Counted from the first letter of the stretch, positions 20,741 through 35,400 are shown. The stretch is 64,000 bases of DNA from Spisula solida (GCA_947247005.1 OX365950.1:9560720-9624719), one strand, 5' to 3'. Numbers and translations are program-made. Notes: generated from the letters alone by a model not told the origin.

Positions 20741-22051
20741 TATATCGACCAAGGAGCGTTGCCATCAGAAGATGAATTTTTAAATTAATTTTCATTTAAG
20801 ATAAACAAATAGAATGTTAAGTGAAGATTAACTAACTGGTTGTAATAAGCATACAATTAAAAGTAGAGTAGTGCTACTAATTAATGTTAATTTCATAAAT
20901 TATTATAATTCAATGCATATTAACAGAAAATAAACATCTGATTTATGTTGGCACAGTGATCTACAAGTTAAGTATTTTCTGAAAAACAACAAGTACACAA
21001 AAAAGTCATACTGACCACTACTGTGTCATGCTAACAAAACATCAAGCTTTTGTATGAACTTGTATAAATCGATTAATCAGATCAGTCACTTGTTTACCTA
21101 ACATCATGTACATAAATGTCACAATTTCTTTTATTTATGTCTTATTTCTAAATATAATTATATCATCTGTATTAGTTAGTATGTAGTTTAGTGAATAAGG
21201 TATTGGCCTTTTTCTTCAATGAAAATGTTTAAAGCAATAAAAAGACAATATTATGATATATTTGTTTGTATATAAGTGACAGACCTGAATAAACAGAGTG
21301 TACATATGACACAGATAAAGATAAAAATGAACTCAGATCCAGTTAAGGTGATCAGATAAATTTCAAACAAAAGGAGGGAGAAATATCACAATTTTTTTAT
21401 TATTTAATATGACAGCTGTTTATTTCACTTGTAACATATCAACGAAAACTAGCAGTGAACTAAAACAACAGCTTATTTCAAAATCAACTCATTTTCTCCC
21501 AATTTTCAAAAATTACAAAAGGGAAGTAACTCTGTCAGAACACAAATCCAAGACAAGGGAGACAATTCAAGAACACTGAACTTGTCACTTCTGTAAATAT
21601 AAACCAAAGGAGATAGCTTATTACAGGCTTTTAAAAGTATGTTGCCCAATACAATTTCTTAGGAAATTAAATATAATTATATCAAAATTATAAATATCAA
21701 CCATTAAGTCAGTGACATAATTATACAGTTCAATAATTTCCTCGATCTTAATCTATAGCATCAATAATCAAAATCTATATAAGAGAATCACCGATGTCAT
21801 ACAAGAATAGTAAGGGACAAGGTCTTGATGCACAATATATTAAACCACTTAATCGCTTAAAACTGGTCAAACAAGCCGAGCCACAATTTTGATCTTACAA
21901 ATCTTCCTAACACCATTGCAAACTGATCAGAAACATTATACTATCAACCATGAGTTAAAGACCACCTCTAAACATTGACCCTGTCTGCAAAGACCAACAA
22001 TTTAATCTCCATTCAGACCATTTTCAATGATAGTCAACTTGTACAGAGACA

Positions 22052-22258
22052 ACATGCATGGGTAAAAGAAAGAAATTTTGAAAATCCTGAAAAATTGTTA
22101 CTTTACACATAGGAAAAAATAAAGAAATGGCCCATTTTTTGACACTATATATAAGTCCTGAAAAGTTGCCACTTAACATAGAAAAATATACAGCCCATTT
22201 TTGGATACTAAAAATCCTGAAGTTCATGGAAAATTCTGAAAACTTTTACCTACGCACC
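22052..22258. mobile_element. Short MITE, CATGCATGGGTAAAA ends (copy 2)
   Basis: The left 'catgcatgggtaaaag' and right 'acttttacctacgcacc' share sequence with the element at 20624-20740. Inside, 'cctgaaaa(a/g)ttg..acttta/ac' and 'ggcccattttttga' are partly duplicated. The 67-codon minus-strand frame here is a by-product. Confidence 0.5.
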
Positions 22259-24084
22259 ACAAATCAACAAATACTATGTTAGGCTGTTCTCAAGGGTGGT
22301 CTACACTAACAGGTTTGACTGTATGTGATTCTGGCAGATTTCCATGACCTTTAAGGATAGTTAAATCACATTGAACTTACGATATAATTGCATACTGCAC
22401 TAGAAGATAAATACAATAGTAAACAAAGCACAATAATGAATATGTTATTACACAGGATGTCATAATTTAATAGATGAGAGATTTTTGACATTGGTCAATG
22501 CTTATACAAGGAGCACATACAGCAAATAAATCACATACATTTGTTTTATATACATATATACGTATATTCATATATTCAAATATCCAAATATACAACAAAT
22601 TCTAACAAGTACATGTAAGTTTCGTGGCACATTCATAATAATCTGAAGAAAACATATGTCTATATACAGTGTTATATATGTACAAAATATACACGCTAAG
22701 CTTCTCGCAAGATCTATGGTTTCCAAAATATAGAAATGTAGATTGAAAATTGCTTAAAATAATTAACACAGCTTGAGACAGTCACAGTATGCCTGATATT
22801 CAATTATTGCTCTATACTAAGGAAAAAAATTCTTGTTACTCTACTTATACTTTTGTGTATTGGTGCTTTACACCAGGCACATTAAAGAACCAGGCTGTCT
22901 ATTCGAAATAAGAGCAAGACGCACTTCTAGCGCCGGAGATGCCTGTATCTAATGTCTCTCTCTCCCTTCAGGGGCTTTCTCTCAGTCTGTCCCTCTGGTC
23001 AGATCACACTGGTCTGCACTGGTAGAGGATGCACCTGTGCCATTGTGGCTGCAACATTATAATATTTAAAGCTACTTTGAACTTGTGTTCACGGTCTATT
23101 AATCTGGTACATTTATTTTATTTTACAACTGGTAATGCCTTTGGCCTAAATTTAGGTAAAGCACTACTATATTTCTTTGAATATGTTGCTCTACAAAAGA
23201 ATACCAACATATCTTACTGATACGATTTTTTGGGGACAATTATGACAATTTTTAAAATTTAAACAACTTAAACAAAAACATTACTAGAAAGCAGAAGAAC
23301 ATAGGAATTCCACAAACACCAGGCCAGTGACTGCTCAAAGAGGGAAAATGCTGAATTCCCCTACCCCTACCCATCCCTTCACCCATGCAAAACAATTTTA
23401 GAGCAAGTCAGGCAAATCTGAAGTATGTTAAGACAAAAAGGAGGAAATCAGCCTAAAGGAGGACGAATCACAGGCCTGAATACCAGAATCCAGCATAAAA
23501 CAACACAACAGTTGTGCAGAGCTTAGTATACAAGCAAATTAACATTTCTGCTAAATTTTGCTATATAGCCAAGATACTTTTGGCGATGTGCAACACTATA
23601 TTGACAGACTCCAACAATACAAGATTGCCTATCAATAACTTTTTATTTCTGTTGAAAACCTGAAAAACTAAATTGGTGCAACAAGATTGTATCTTGTATA
23701 TACTATATAGAGATACAAGCTTGATGCACCAAAGGGATGTAATGCCGGTAGTATACCGATTAGGCCATACAATATTGAGGCTAAAAACTGTATCTAGAAT
23801 AGTACTGTGTAAGTGTTCAGGTAAAATACTCAATGCAAGTTAATCAGGTAAAATACTAAATGCAAGTTAATAAGTCTGACAGAAATTATGACAGAAATAT
23901 AGGATTAGTCATAAGTCTTCGGAGATCAATTTTTTTAACAAGTCTAGAAACACAGGTTATTAAGCAAGCCTTTTAAGAAATGTAGATCTCAACAAGTGAC
24001 AGATTTTTTTTATCACATAACCATAGTTCATTCTTTCTATTGCAGCAATCTGGATCTCCTTATTATTCAGGAACTATAGGACCC

Positions 24085-24326
24085 CTGGGGCGGTATTCAC
24101 AAAGCATCTTAAGGGAACACATAGAATTTTCTTAAAAGTTTGAAAAATGTATCGACTAAATAGGACAATCAAGATTATCAATTTTTTATACTGATTATTT
24201 AATGATGTACAACAATCACAAACAAGATGGGTTATTCCCTGTTTCTTGAGAAGTATGTGAAGCTTAATGTTTTGACTTAAAAAATATTATAGTTTTCGCT
24301 AAGATGCTTTGTGAATACCACTCCTG
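24085..24326. mobile_element. MITE with GGTATTCACAAAGCATCTTA ends
   Basis: 'cggtattcacaaagcatctta' at the left and its near complement 'taagatgctttgtgaatacc' at the right define about 242 bp, with CTGGGG / CTCCTG outer bases. The theme ('gggCggtattca...') is similar to the hairpin element at 30157-30308. Confidence 0.75.
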
Positions 24327-25595
24327 ATGTATAACTGCAAAACTGCAAGAGTTAGTAACAGAGTAACCATTCTGCATCACACAGATACTTTGTATCAACT
24401 AAATAACATTTCTACTACAATTATATGTATAACTAATATTCATTCATATTAACATCAAATTACAGAATTAAGAAAAATAAACATAAAATAACAACAATAA
24501 CAACAAGTTGAAATTATTTAGACTACAAATGAGCAAACGGAACAACCAGGGCTGTCATTACTATTTTGAGGAAATGTAAGTTTGGGTGTGCTTGATGAGG
24601 GGTGGTCAAAAAGATTCATTTATGAATATTAACACGCCCATCATGAGTTTCTATGCTAACAGTCCTTTACCCTTCCAATACACAAGTCATTATATCAATA
24701 CAATATTGTACATATGATGAAATAATAAAACCTTTCTATATAAATTATCATACCATTGTTTTTGTTTATGCGGGTTTAATGCCGATTTTGAAGAAAACAA
24801 ATTCAGTTATATACGATAGCCAACTCACCTTACCAGTTTTCCTGGACTTTATTCTAACCAATACTAACATACCAGTACTCTTCCACAAGGAATCAGCACT
24901 TTCAACACATGTGGAGGAAAATCGTTGTCAAATTGTCATGGAAGGGTAGGACCTGCTGTAAAGGGGAATCAAACCCAGATCACAGGGTAACAAATCCTGC
25001 ACACTAACCACTTGACCACGATTATAATGATGTCATTACTTTCTAGGACATAGAAGAACATTTTTCTACACAAATAATGATTCATTTTGTTCAATGATTT
25101 TGTTACAATGATTTTTAAAGCAACCACTTTAAAGGACAAACTGCACATAAATATTGTTAATGTCACCCAACCTACTACACTTCGTATCTAATGACAGCCC
25201 CTTTCACTATGTGAATATGATATTTAATGCATTGATCATTAAAGCTCTTCTTTAATAAATTCTTAGACAAATATGTACTTTATGCCCATACAGACTTTGC
25301 ATGAAACACTCCACCTTAAATATTGTACAGTCAACGAACACAGTCTAATGGCACAGTCATCTTCTACATGATTACAATAATAGTTTAATAAACAGATTAA
25401 CATTTACATTTGCCAATTACACTTGATTTACATGCATATTTTTATTGTATCATATATTTTATCATTTTCATGTAATCAAATAAACTGATTTTGCAGCAAA
25501 CAACTCATTATATATACTAGTACTTCATTTTCAGGGAATTGTCATGTTCAAATTACATTAAACATGCTAGCATTACAACAATTACAAATGAGTTC
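24327..25595. other. AT-rich flank with one SINE
   Basis: Apart from the SINE at 24878-25022 nothing is recognised. The 98-codon frame at 24653-24949 overlaps the SINE and is not credible. Confidence 0.5.
24878..25022 (-). repeat. tRNA-derived SINE, 'ctccacatgtgg' family
   Basis: On the minus strand, 'cgtggtcaagtggttagtgtgc' (A-box) and 'gatctgggtttgattcccc' (B-box) lead into a body with 'cctccacatgtgttg' and 'ttccttgtggaagag'. It shares head and body with the copies at 16225-16395 and 34012-34152. Confidence 0.7.
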
Positions 25596-25760
25596 AGTAC
25601 AACTTTGATGCCTCAAACATACTAGAAACTACAGGAAGGTTCATCTGTTCTGGCAAAATGATAATTTACACTAGTATACTGTAGATGCCTCAAACTGTTC
25701 CATGGCTCTATTCACTATTTTCCCGGTCCAAAGGAAGTTCAAGGCATCAAAGTTCTTACC
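25596..25760. mobile_element. Tigger-like MITE in the 3' flank of gene 2
   Basis: The left 'cagtacaactttgatgcctc' and right 'gttcaaggcatcaaagttctt' match the ends of 34836-35676. It lies about 170 bases past the gene 2 stop codon, so it probably sits inside that gene's 3' UTR. Confidence 0.65.
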
Positions 25761-25931
25761 GTAATTTGAAATTTTACTTCAAGACATCATTTTCACAGAT
25801 ATAATCAATAAAATCACATATAGGCATAAAGTACAAGACAACAAATAGATATCTGTTAAATATAAACTATTCTTTGGTAAACGGGCAATATACAATATAT
25901 AATATTAATTTACAAGATGTCACTTTAAATT

Positions 25932-26435
25932 CTAATCTTTAATGCTCAAACAAATGCTACTGGAATCACTATTTCTACGTAGAGATTTCGACCCCGAACC
26001 TGTCATCGACGTGCACGGTCTCATGGACGCACCAGTCATTAACGATCTTCGTTCCATGTCAATTAAATCTTCGTCATCGTCGGCTGAATGTAAACTGACG
26101 GAACTGCCAGATCTGGCAAGACACGGCTCGTCCTCCGTGCACGAGTCCGAATGATTGCTATGTTCGACAATGGCTTGTCCAGTGCATTCCACATGGCACT
26201 GGGCAACAGGACTAGATCTTAAATCTAAGCTGGCATCACTACTAAACTCTGATTCATGAAACTGTCCACTACCGGACTCTCTATAACGCACTGGACGCTG
26301 ATAAAGCACGATTTTAACACCACCTACGGCTCCAGGTTCCTCCGAATTAGAATGTTCTCCGTCATCAGCAGCGGGAGTTGAACTCATAAGTCCACTCTCG
26401 GCATCCTGCGGTACACTCTCTTGACTGTCATTTAA
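25932..26435 (-). CDS. Gene 2 exon 6: Ser-rich cytosolic tail and stop
   Basis: The acceptor 'catattttcag' precedes TTAAATGACAGTC ([16 protein letters not shown]...). The 167-residue tail is Ser/Asp/Glu-rich with a short hydrophobic patch ([15 protein letters not shown]) near residues 382-396 that resembles the conserved tail motif following the RING in RNF130/RNF150 proteins. It ends [13 protein letters not shown] (TAG). Many possible phosphorylation sites ([14 protein letters not shown]). Confidence 0.9.
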   Translation of the reverse strand, partial: LNDSQESVPQDAESGLMSSTPAADDGEHSNSEEPGAVGGVKIVLYQRPVRYRESGSGQFHESEFSSDASLDLRSSPVAQCHVECTGQAIVEHSNHSDSCTEDEPCLARSGSSVSLHSADDDEDLIDMERRSLMTGASMRPCTSMTGSGSKSLRRNSDSSSICLSIKD

Positions 26436-29400
26436 CTGAAAATATGGAAAAAGATATTAAATGAGAATTAATTAAGAAACTACTACCAGAAAACTGAACT
26501 ATATGGACTTTGACCAAGTATGGGTAAAACTTTTATAGTACACTCGGCACTGTTACAGCCATTTGTGTCAAGATATAAGATATAGTACATCATATTATAG
26601 GCTTCATATCAGTTTTAATTAAAAGAATGAATGACCCAGATATAAACAAGATTCAACAATGAATGATAACATTATTGCCAATTCTAAGAATTCTCCCTAA
26701 GATGCAGAATTCCGGAATCTGACATGTACTGTAAGAAAGATGATTGATGAAGAATAGACTGATTTCCTCGGGAAAGAATCTTTAAAATCAAGCAATTTCT
26801 CCCACTGATGAAGCTATCCTCAGTAAAATCAGTTTCCCCTTGTTACCAACATATGTACTTCCCATGAATAACGGACCTTAAAGGACCAACTCAAAAAGTT
26901 AACAAGAGGGCCCAAAGGGCCCTAGGTCGCTCACCTGTCGAACTTGACCTAGATTTTGGTGAGATGATCATTGTGACCAAGTTTCATACAGATTAGGCCA
27001 ATATTGTGACCTCTAGTGAATACACAAGGTTTTCATTTGATTTGACCTAATGACCTAGTTTTTGACCCCCGATGACCCAATATCGAACTTGACCTAGATT
27101 TTGTTGAGATGATCATTGTGACCAAGTTTCGTAAAGATCACGCCAAAACTGTGACCTCTAGTGACTAGACAAGGTTTTTAAATTTTTTGACCTTGTGACC
27201 TAGTTTTTGACCCCAGATGACCCAATATCAAACTTGATCTAGATTTTGTTGAGATGATCATTGTGACAGAGTTTCATAAAGATTAGACCAAAATTGTGAC
27301 CTCTAGTGACTACACAATGTTTTTCTATGATTTGACCTTGTGACCTAGTTTTTGACCATCGATGACCCAATATCAAACTTGACCTAGATTTTGTTTTGAT
27401 GATCATTTTGACCAAGTTTCGTAAAGATTATGCTAAAACTGTGACCTCTAGAGACTACACTAGGTTTTTCTATGATTTGACCTTGTGACCTAGTTTTTGA
27501 CCCCGGACGATCTAATATCAAACTTGGCCTAGATTTTGTTGAGATGATCATAGTGACCAAGTTTCATAAAGATTAAGTCAAAATTGTGACCTCTAGAGTC
27601 TACACCAAGTTTTTCTATGATTTGACCTTGTGACCTAGTTTTTGACCCCGGATGACCCAATATCGAACTTGACCTAGATTTTGTTAAGATGATCATTGTG
27701 ACCAAGTTTCATAAAGTTTAAGTCAAAATTGTGACCTCTAGTGACTACACAAGGTTTTTCTATGATTTGACCTAGTGACCTAGTTTTTGACCCCAGATGA
27801 CCCAATATCGAACTTGGCCTAGATTTTGTTGACATGATCATTGTGACCAAGTTTCATAAAGATTAGGCTCTAGTGTCTACACAAGCCAATTGTTGATGGA
27901 CGGACGACGGACGAAGAGTGATCACAAAAGCTCACTCTGTCACTTTGTGACAGGTGAGCTAATTAAAGCCCTGTTATATAATATTTGATCATTTCATAAG
28001 CCCTGTTTTATAATATTTGATCATTTCAAAAGCCCTGTTACATAATATTTGATTGAAAAAGCCCTGCTTTGTAATATTTGATCATTTCAAAAGCACATCA
28101 ATCATGAATAAGAGTTAATAACAATGCAACATACAGACTACAATAACAGTACAACGTTGTCGTGTTTCCCTGACTTAACTAAACTCAGACACGACATACA
28201 GACTATGGTACATCGTCGTCATGTTTCCTGATTGCCTATTAGCCACAAATCAATGTGAGGATATAAACAAGATCATACAATATCAAGCACGATACGAGAA
28301 GTGTGTAACAAACAAATAGCAGTGGGGAAGTAGCGGCGGTATTCTGTGAGTAGCATGTTGCAAGTAGATTAAGACAAGTTAATGATACCAGTATTGATCT
28401 GTGACTACTATAAAACATCTCATAATGAGACAGTAACAGACAATCTCACATAAATATGTGCCGCTATAAATCTATAATCATACTTTAGTATAATTTGCAC
28501 AGGTCAGGAAATGATTATTCCCAATACAAAATCATCTACATTGTGAAGCACATTTGTTTGTCTGCAACAAGCATGATCCTGCAGTCTCTTTACTTGTCAT
28601 ATTCTTCGAGAAATAAAATATAACCAATTGATACTACTTCTCTCTTCCTGTTCCACAAGCCGCTGACAACTTCTCCACATGTGGAGGACATGACCATAAT
28701 GTATGTCACATAGTGACATATTTATGATAGAGATTTGTTTCAGTGGTTGAGTGGTCAGGCCCCATTCTCCTGGAGCATCTCAATAAGAAATCTGTGTTTT
28801 TTGCTCAAATCATGATAGGTTGAATTTGAGATAAATCTGAAGTTTGAGCTCTTCAAATTTCACTGTTATGTACTCAAGATAATATTTTCTTTTGCTTTGC
28901 AAATTTTTAGTTCAGCTTGGGGGGGGTGATAATCACTGGCCCAGGAACGTTTAACCATCAAACAATAGGAACAAGTTTATAGTGTATTGTATAATATATT
29001 ACAAACAAGTGGACCCAAAGAGGGCCTATGTCACTCACCTGTCATAGTAGTTCATCCAGGCCCCTATGGTGACCTAAGAAATCATTTACAGCTTATAAGA
29101 ATCAAGTAAATGCAGTCTCTATTGCATGTGTATGGATTTCATATTGCCTTGACCAGCAATCATCAGATAACCTATATTGACATATTAGGCCAACATTGTG
29201 ACCACAAGCAACTACTCAAGCAATGTGGACAGATGGAGGATGAACAAAGAGCGATCACAAAATCACCCATGTCACTTTGTGAGCTAATAAAAATCTTACA
29301 TGTAAGCCAAATGCTCGCAGTATGTCCATCTTACACATTGGACAACTTCTCTGATCTAGCAACCATGGATCTACACATGACTTGTGGAATATATGTCTGA

Positions 29401-32400
29401 AATAGGCAAAAACATTGCTGGATTAAATACAAGACATACCCGCTTTAAAGTTATTATTTACTTAATATAAGGATTTTTGACACATAAATCTCACTGAGCC
29501 ACAACTCATACAATAAAAGCTCCGCTACATATCCGACTCACAATAGTTTTCTAGTCATCTGAACTAAAAATTACAAAGTTATGCTCTGGACAAAATAATG
29601 TCCTGATAAAATCAATCAAAGGGGAATCATTAAATAACTACACAAAGTAGGGTTATGATTCTTGTGCACTGCATTTCATGTCACAGCAAGAAACATGCAA
29701 ACCAATTTTGGAGTCATTCATACTTATGGTGACAAAGTTATGCCCCGGACAAGAAATGCTTATAAAATCAATGAATATCCTTTTCAGGTGACACAAAAAT
29801 CATTCAAACTAAATTCCTGATAGTATATAATGCACAACTAAGCTAGGTACCAAATATCCATATGAAGTTCCATTGAAAGCCAACCAGTGGTTTAATACTA
29901 CTGACAATTAATAATCAGACCTGTTTAATGAACTGCTGGGTACTGTTTTATCAAAGCATTTATGCTAGTGTAACACTAAGTTTTCCGTAAATATTGCGTA
30001 CGTCGATAATATTTGCGCAAATGGTATCTAGTTTTGAAGGAAAAGATTAAAGCCAAGACTTCTGCCTTAAAGTGCTGAGCATGATTCAATTAACACAATG
30101 GCACAATAAAACAGTCAAGACTTAGTATGACATATTTACTGAACCAATAAAGTCATCAGGGGAGGTATTCAATAGTGATCTTACTTGACTTAAGGATAAG
30201 GACAACCAATCAGATCACACCATATTAAACTCTTGGTCAGTAACAGGTGATGTGATTGGCTATCCTTATTGTCCAACTAAATAAGATCAATATTGAATAC
30301 CACCCCTGGATACTAACAGAAATGTTACAATTACACAGATTTAAGTTCTTAGTAATTCTTTGACAAACTCAAATTATGGTATTAAAGAGATGGTCACTAT
30401 TTCTCATGGTGCAGTTCATGAACTTCTACAAACCATAAATGTCCACTATGAGTTGAATGTCAAGACTTAAGTATTTTTATTAAACAGTAAGTACATACAC
30501 AAAGTACATCTTTCAATAAAGTACTTCAAGTTTATCCAAACTGAGGCTACAAATGTTTATCATACATTATTCATGACTATTCAAGCCATAATCAGTTTTG
30601 GACGTAAATAATTTAATCAGTGCATAAAATACTTGTTTACATTAAATATGTATGTATACACCAAAACACTTTAGAATGGCCCACTTTTCAGACAAACAGA
30701 GACAGTTAGAAATGTTTGCCTAAAAATATGGAGTAGCTTAAGTTAACTTAATTTAACCAAACAGGTAATTTAATTCTGGCTATCCCACAAACGTCTTAGA
30801 AGTACATAAAGTGTACAGTTCACTGTACTTGGCCTAGTAGCCCTAACAGGCTAGCACAATTAAATAATTTATAACATTGGTTAGTTGGTACTGACTTACT
30901 AATTAACTCAATAACACCATGTTACATACATCACAGATCAATATATGATATGATCTATTTATATTTACAACAAACACAAGGTACATCATGACTGTCAGGT
31001 ACAAACACAAGGTACATCATGACCGTCAGGTACAAACACAAGGTACATCATGACTGTCAGGTACAAACACAAGGTACATCTGACTGTCAGGTACAAACAC
31101 AAGGTACATCATGACCGTCAGGTACAAACACAAGGTACATCATGACTGTCAGGTACAAACACAAGGTACATCATGACTGTCAGGTACAAACACAAGGTAC
31201 AAACAACAGCTACAAACATCAGATACAAACACATCAGGTATAAACATTAGGTACAAACATCAGGTACAAAAACATTCTACAAGTGTATTGACTTTCAAGT
31301 TGAAAGCTTTAATATTGTTTGAGAAAATTCAGTTTATGTGTAAAATTTGCCTCTATTTCTACGTACTAAGTCAAAACAAGGGCAGATAACTCAATAAATA
31401 TAGGTCACATAGTTACCAGACTTGTCAGTATGGACTCCCCTTGTATCAGATGGTTAATAACTATGTTGAGTTTCAAGTTGATACCTTTGATAGTCTTTGA
31501 GAAAATGACTCTTGACAATAAACTTAACCAACACACATGCTGACGATCCTGTCATGACAATAGCTCAACTTTTTTTCCTTCGAAAGGCGAGCCAAAAACA
31601 AGATTTAAGGATCAGGTACAATCATCAGGTACAAAACCCTTCAGCTACAAACACAGGACTGGCGTGAAGTACAAACAAAGTTACATTATCTAGAAGACTT
31701 CTGTTCAAATATTGATCCTACAATTAGCAACTAATAAATTACCTCCCTTGAGAGATAAAGCCTGAGATAGACCAATTAGCACAATCATGTTCAGATCGTT
31801 TATCACATTCATTCTACAGCTGAGTTTTTTTTTTATAAAGCATTAATTTCAGAATTACATTTCTCTAGAATTTCTCTATTATGAAATTGTATAAAAGCAG
31901 AGTCTACTTTTTTCCTATAAAGCACAGAAAACAATTGCTGACAAATGTACTGTTGTAAAATCTGTAAGAGTTCATTATTGACAAACACACAGTGAACTGC
32001 TTAACCTAAAGTCAGGTCGACATGATGATCCTCTATCAGAAATTTTCGCAAGGTCAAAATTTCATGAACTTGTTATTTTGAAATTGATTTTTAAACATCA
32101 GAAAGAACATATTTCTGTGTTTTACAGCTGTTGCATTAATTTTAGATTAATTTTTGCAAGCTTATCAATTTCGTAAATATAGCTAAATTTTATCCCGCAC
32201 AAAAATTTCTGATTTCTTGGTAACAAAACTTTCTGTGACTGAGTGTCACACATCTTCTTTATGAGAATTCTTCTTAGTGAGTTTCTGACATGTAAGTATA
32301 AAGCCAAATTGATTACATGTATATATATGACCAGAAGTATGAATCCTATTAAAGGAGACAGGAGGAGATGATGTATGGTTCAATATGTCAGAGGACACTA

Positions 32401-35400
32401 GATTTATATACATAATGCTAAATATGACTGTTAAATTCTGTCTGAGATTACATGTCCTTTGTGATCTAGAGGTCAGCAGGGACAGAAGGTTGCCTGCAGT
32501 TTCCATTTTATACCCAAGCTCCGGACATACCAAAGTTATTTCAAAAAGTTACTGGTATAGCTAAACAGTTTGGATGGTGCTCAATATAGTAGAACCTCTC
32601 CAGAGCAGCCTTCTGTAAAGCAACAACATCTCCAGAGCAGCCTCTGTAAAGCAACAACCTCTCCAGAGCAGCCCTCTGTAAGCAACAACCTCTCCAGAGC
32701 AGCCTTCTGTAAAGCAACAACCTCTCCAGAGCAGCCTCTGTAAAGCAACAACCTCTCCAGAGCAGCCTTCTGTAAAGCAACAACCTCTCCAGAGCAGCCT
32801 TCTGTAAAGCAACAACCTCTCCAGAGCAGCCTTCTGTAAAGCAACAACCTCTCCAGAGCAGCCCTCTGTAAAGCAACAACCTCTCCAGAGCAGCCCTCTG
32901 TAAAGCAACAACCTCTCCAGAGCAGCCCTCTGTAAAGAAACAACCTCTCCAGAGCAGCCCTCTATAAAGCAACAACCTCTCCAGAGCAGCCCTCTGTAAA
33001 GCAACAACCTCTCCAGAGCAGCCCTCTATAAAGCAACAACCTCTCCAGAGCAGCCCTCTGTAAAGAAACAACCTCACTAAATGGTGTTGATCTACAGACG
33101 TTTTACTGTATAATTATATAAGGACATTACCAAGACTGATTGATCATGTATCAGAATAATGCGACTGAAATATTGTCATTTTATCATTTTGGCAAGATGA
33201 ATCCTTTTTTAACCACATTAAATGAATTCCGTTTCACCTGCATACATAATGAAGGACTAATGTCACATGTGGCAGGAAAGCTATTATTGTTTAACTAGGT
33301 ATTATAGTAATTGAGCACACAGGGTTTTAACATCACCAATAGCATGTTAGAGTATCCTAATTGTTACAGGCCGGGCCTATCGTTGATTATTCAGGACATT
33401 TATTCTTATAGACTAAATTGGACTAAAACTATTCAAGTTAAAGACAAGTATACCATATGTTGATTAATTATTAAGTGATTACGTAATTAATTGACAAAAA
33501 GGCATGACATTCTAGAAGTATACAGACATCCATAGTGCATTTATATCTTATCCATAATATATATACATGTATACAAAGTAACATAAATAATACTGAACAA
33601 TATTGTCAGTGAATGGATTATGCATGCCTTTAAATTAATAATTACTCGCATCTACATAATTGGGATTGACTACATAATTGGGGTTGAGAGAATAATTATG
33701 TCACCGTATTAAATTGGCGTACATGCATTACTGCATACACACACACAAACATGCACATCCTGTGACACTAATGATAATCAGAGGAAGTAAGGTGACGACA
33801 AACTGACAAATATCATGATATAATGCTTCCTAACAGATGTATATGAACTAGAAAAAACCTTCATTAAATTAACCTGAATACCGGCAATGATGCAATAGGA
33901 AGACGGTGATAAGGTTTGAATTTGTTAATTCATTGTTTTATTTGTGTTTATAACAATATTTGCGCCCGATTCACCCAAACTCTTGTCCTTGATTGTATTC
34001 TAACCAGAGTACCAATTTACCCTTCCACAAGGAACCAGGAATTTCTCCACATGTGGAAGGAAGTTGACATTGTTGTCAAATTTTCATAGACAGGAGAATG
34101 AACACTGATCGCCCGGTTACAAATGCAGCATTATAACTATCTACTAGACGATGGTCGCAGCTAAGGTTTGAGGGTCAATTGAAAAAAGATTTTAGAGATT
34201 TTAATATCTGTGAAAAATGATTCAATAATCGAAATTCACTGTTTTAAAATACAGGGCTCCTACTATTAAAGTATAATTCCCAATCCTGAAAACCAGTCGC
34301 AAATCTGTTTCGAGAGTCATTAGCACAAACACCTACACCAAAACTCTGTTCAAACATTGTTCTTTAGTAAAAATTCAGCTGATGGAACTTTAAATGACTA
34401 ACTTTGCCAATTCTTTACATTTTTTTCACAATAAAAAACTTTTATTTTGTTCAGAAAAGATCCTTCTTTCATATGCAGCAAATCTGGATTTCCGAATTAA
34501 TCCAGAATTGTATGACCCCTGAAAATAGTGATACTTAATAACCCTTTTGTAATTTCACATTTTTGAAACTTGTTCCAGAACCATTCAGTAAAAGAACAAC
34601 AGGCTTTAAATATGAATCATGACGTTGTAACGTCATAACTGACATGAGTTTATAATGGAAACATAATTTCTTAATTAAGCCAATTACCATGCCATATTTG
34701 GAGAAATTACATAATTAAATCAGAAATCCTGTTGGTTATTGGTGAAAAAAAGAGCAAGTTGTTTTTCATTTGGGATAAAAAAATCCAATTTCACTCAACT
34801 TCATGAATACAACTTAATTAATTAGTTTGAAAATACAGTAGAACTTCGATGCCTCGAACTACCTTCGGATCGGGAAAATAGTTCGAGGCATCTAGGGTGT
34901 TCGAGGCATCTATGGTATCTAAGAATATGCATTGGTCTAAGTTCGAACTGATGTCGGTACGTGTAAATTTACAAATCGTGTGTGTATATTGCATAATGTA
35001 TGTGTATAACTAACATAGGTCTATAATTTTTATGTAATTTTATTTATAACAATAATGAAACAATATAGGTTGACCAAATTGACATGAAATCTGACTTATC
35101 TCCTACAAGCTCTTCGAGTGTTCAAGATTTCTCGTTAAACAGCATATTTATATACGAGTATAAAAATTAAGCTGCGGGCCACATAATATCATCATGTCCT
35201 GGGTCAAGTTCGACTACAAATCAATAAATGGAAATGTAACAGATTCTTTTGACAAACGTTGAAAATGATTATTTTATTCCGATTTATTTAAAGATAAATA
35301 AGTTACAATTTCCTGGACGGCTTTCATTAACCATTTAATGGATGTATAAATGTTTAAAAACGTGTTATACAATGAAATCGAACACAAACAATTGTTTGGT

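Larger units (their letters stand above)
19769..24084. other. AT-rich flank without genes
   Basis: A weak tRNA-like block on the minus strand lies at about 20110-20225 ('gtcctgggttttacccc'). Two copies of a small inverted-end element ('catgcatgggtaaaa' to 'acttttacc') lie at 20624-20740 and 22052-22258. The remainder is AT-rich, and no credible open frame was found. Confidence 0.5.

Noticed and set aside
30969..31262. Regular short repeats resembling a CRISPR array
   Set aside because: Copies are contiguous without unique spacers and the genome is eukaryotic; this and the other arrays are minisatellites.
32541..33077. Minus-strand frames of 120-178 codons rich in Leu/Arg/Gly
   Set aside because: Three frames of the same 32-bp minisatellite; no protein feature.
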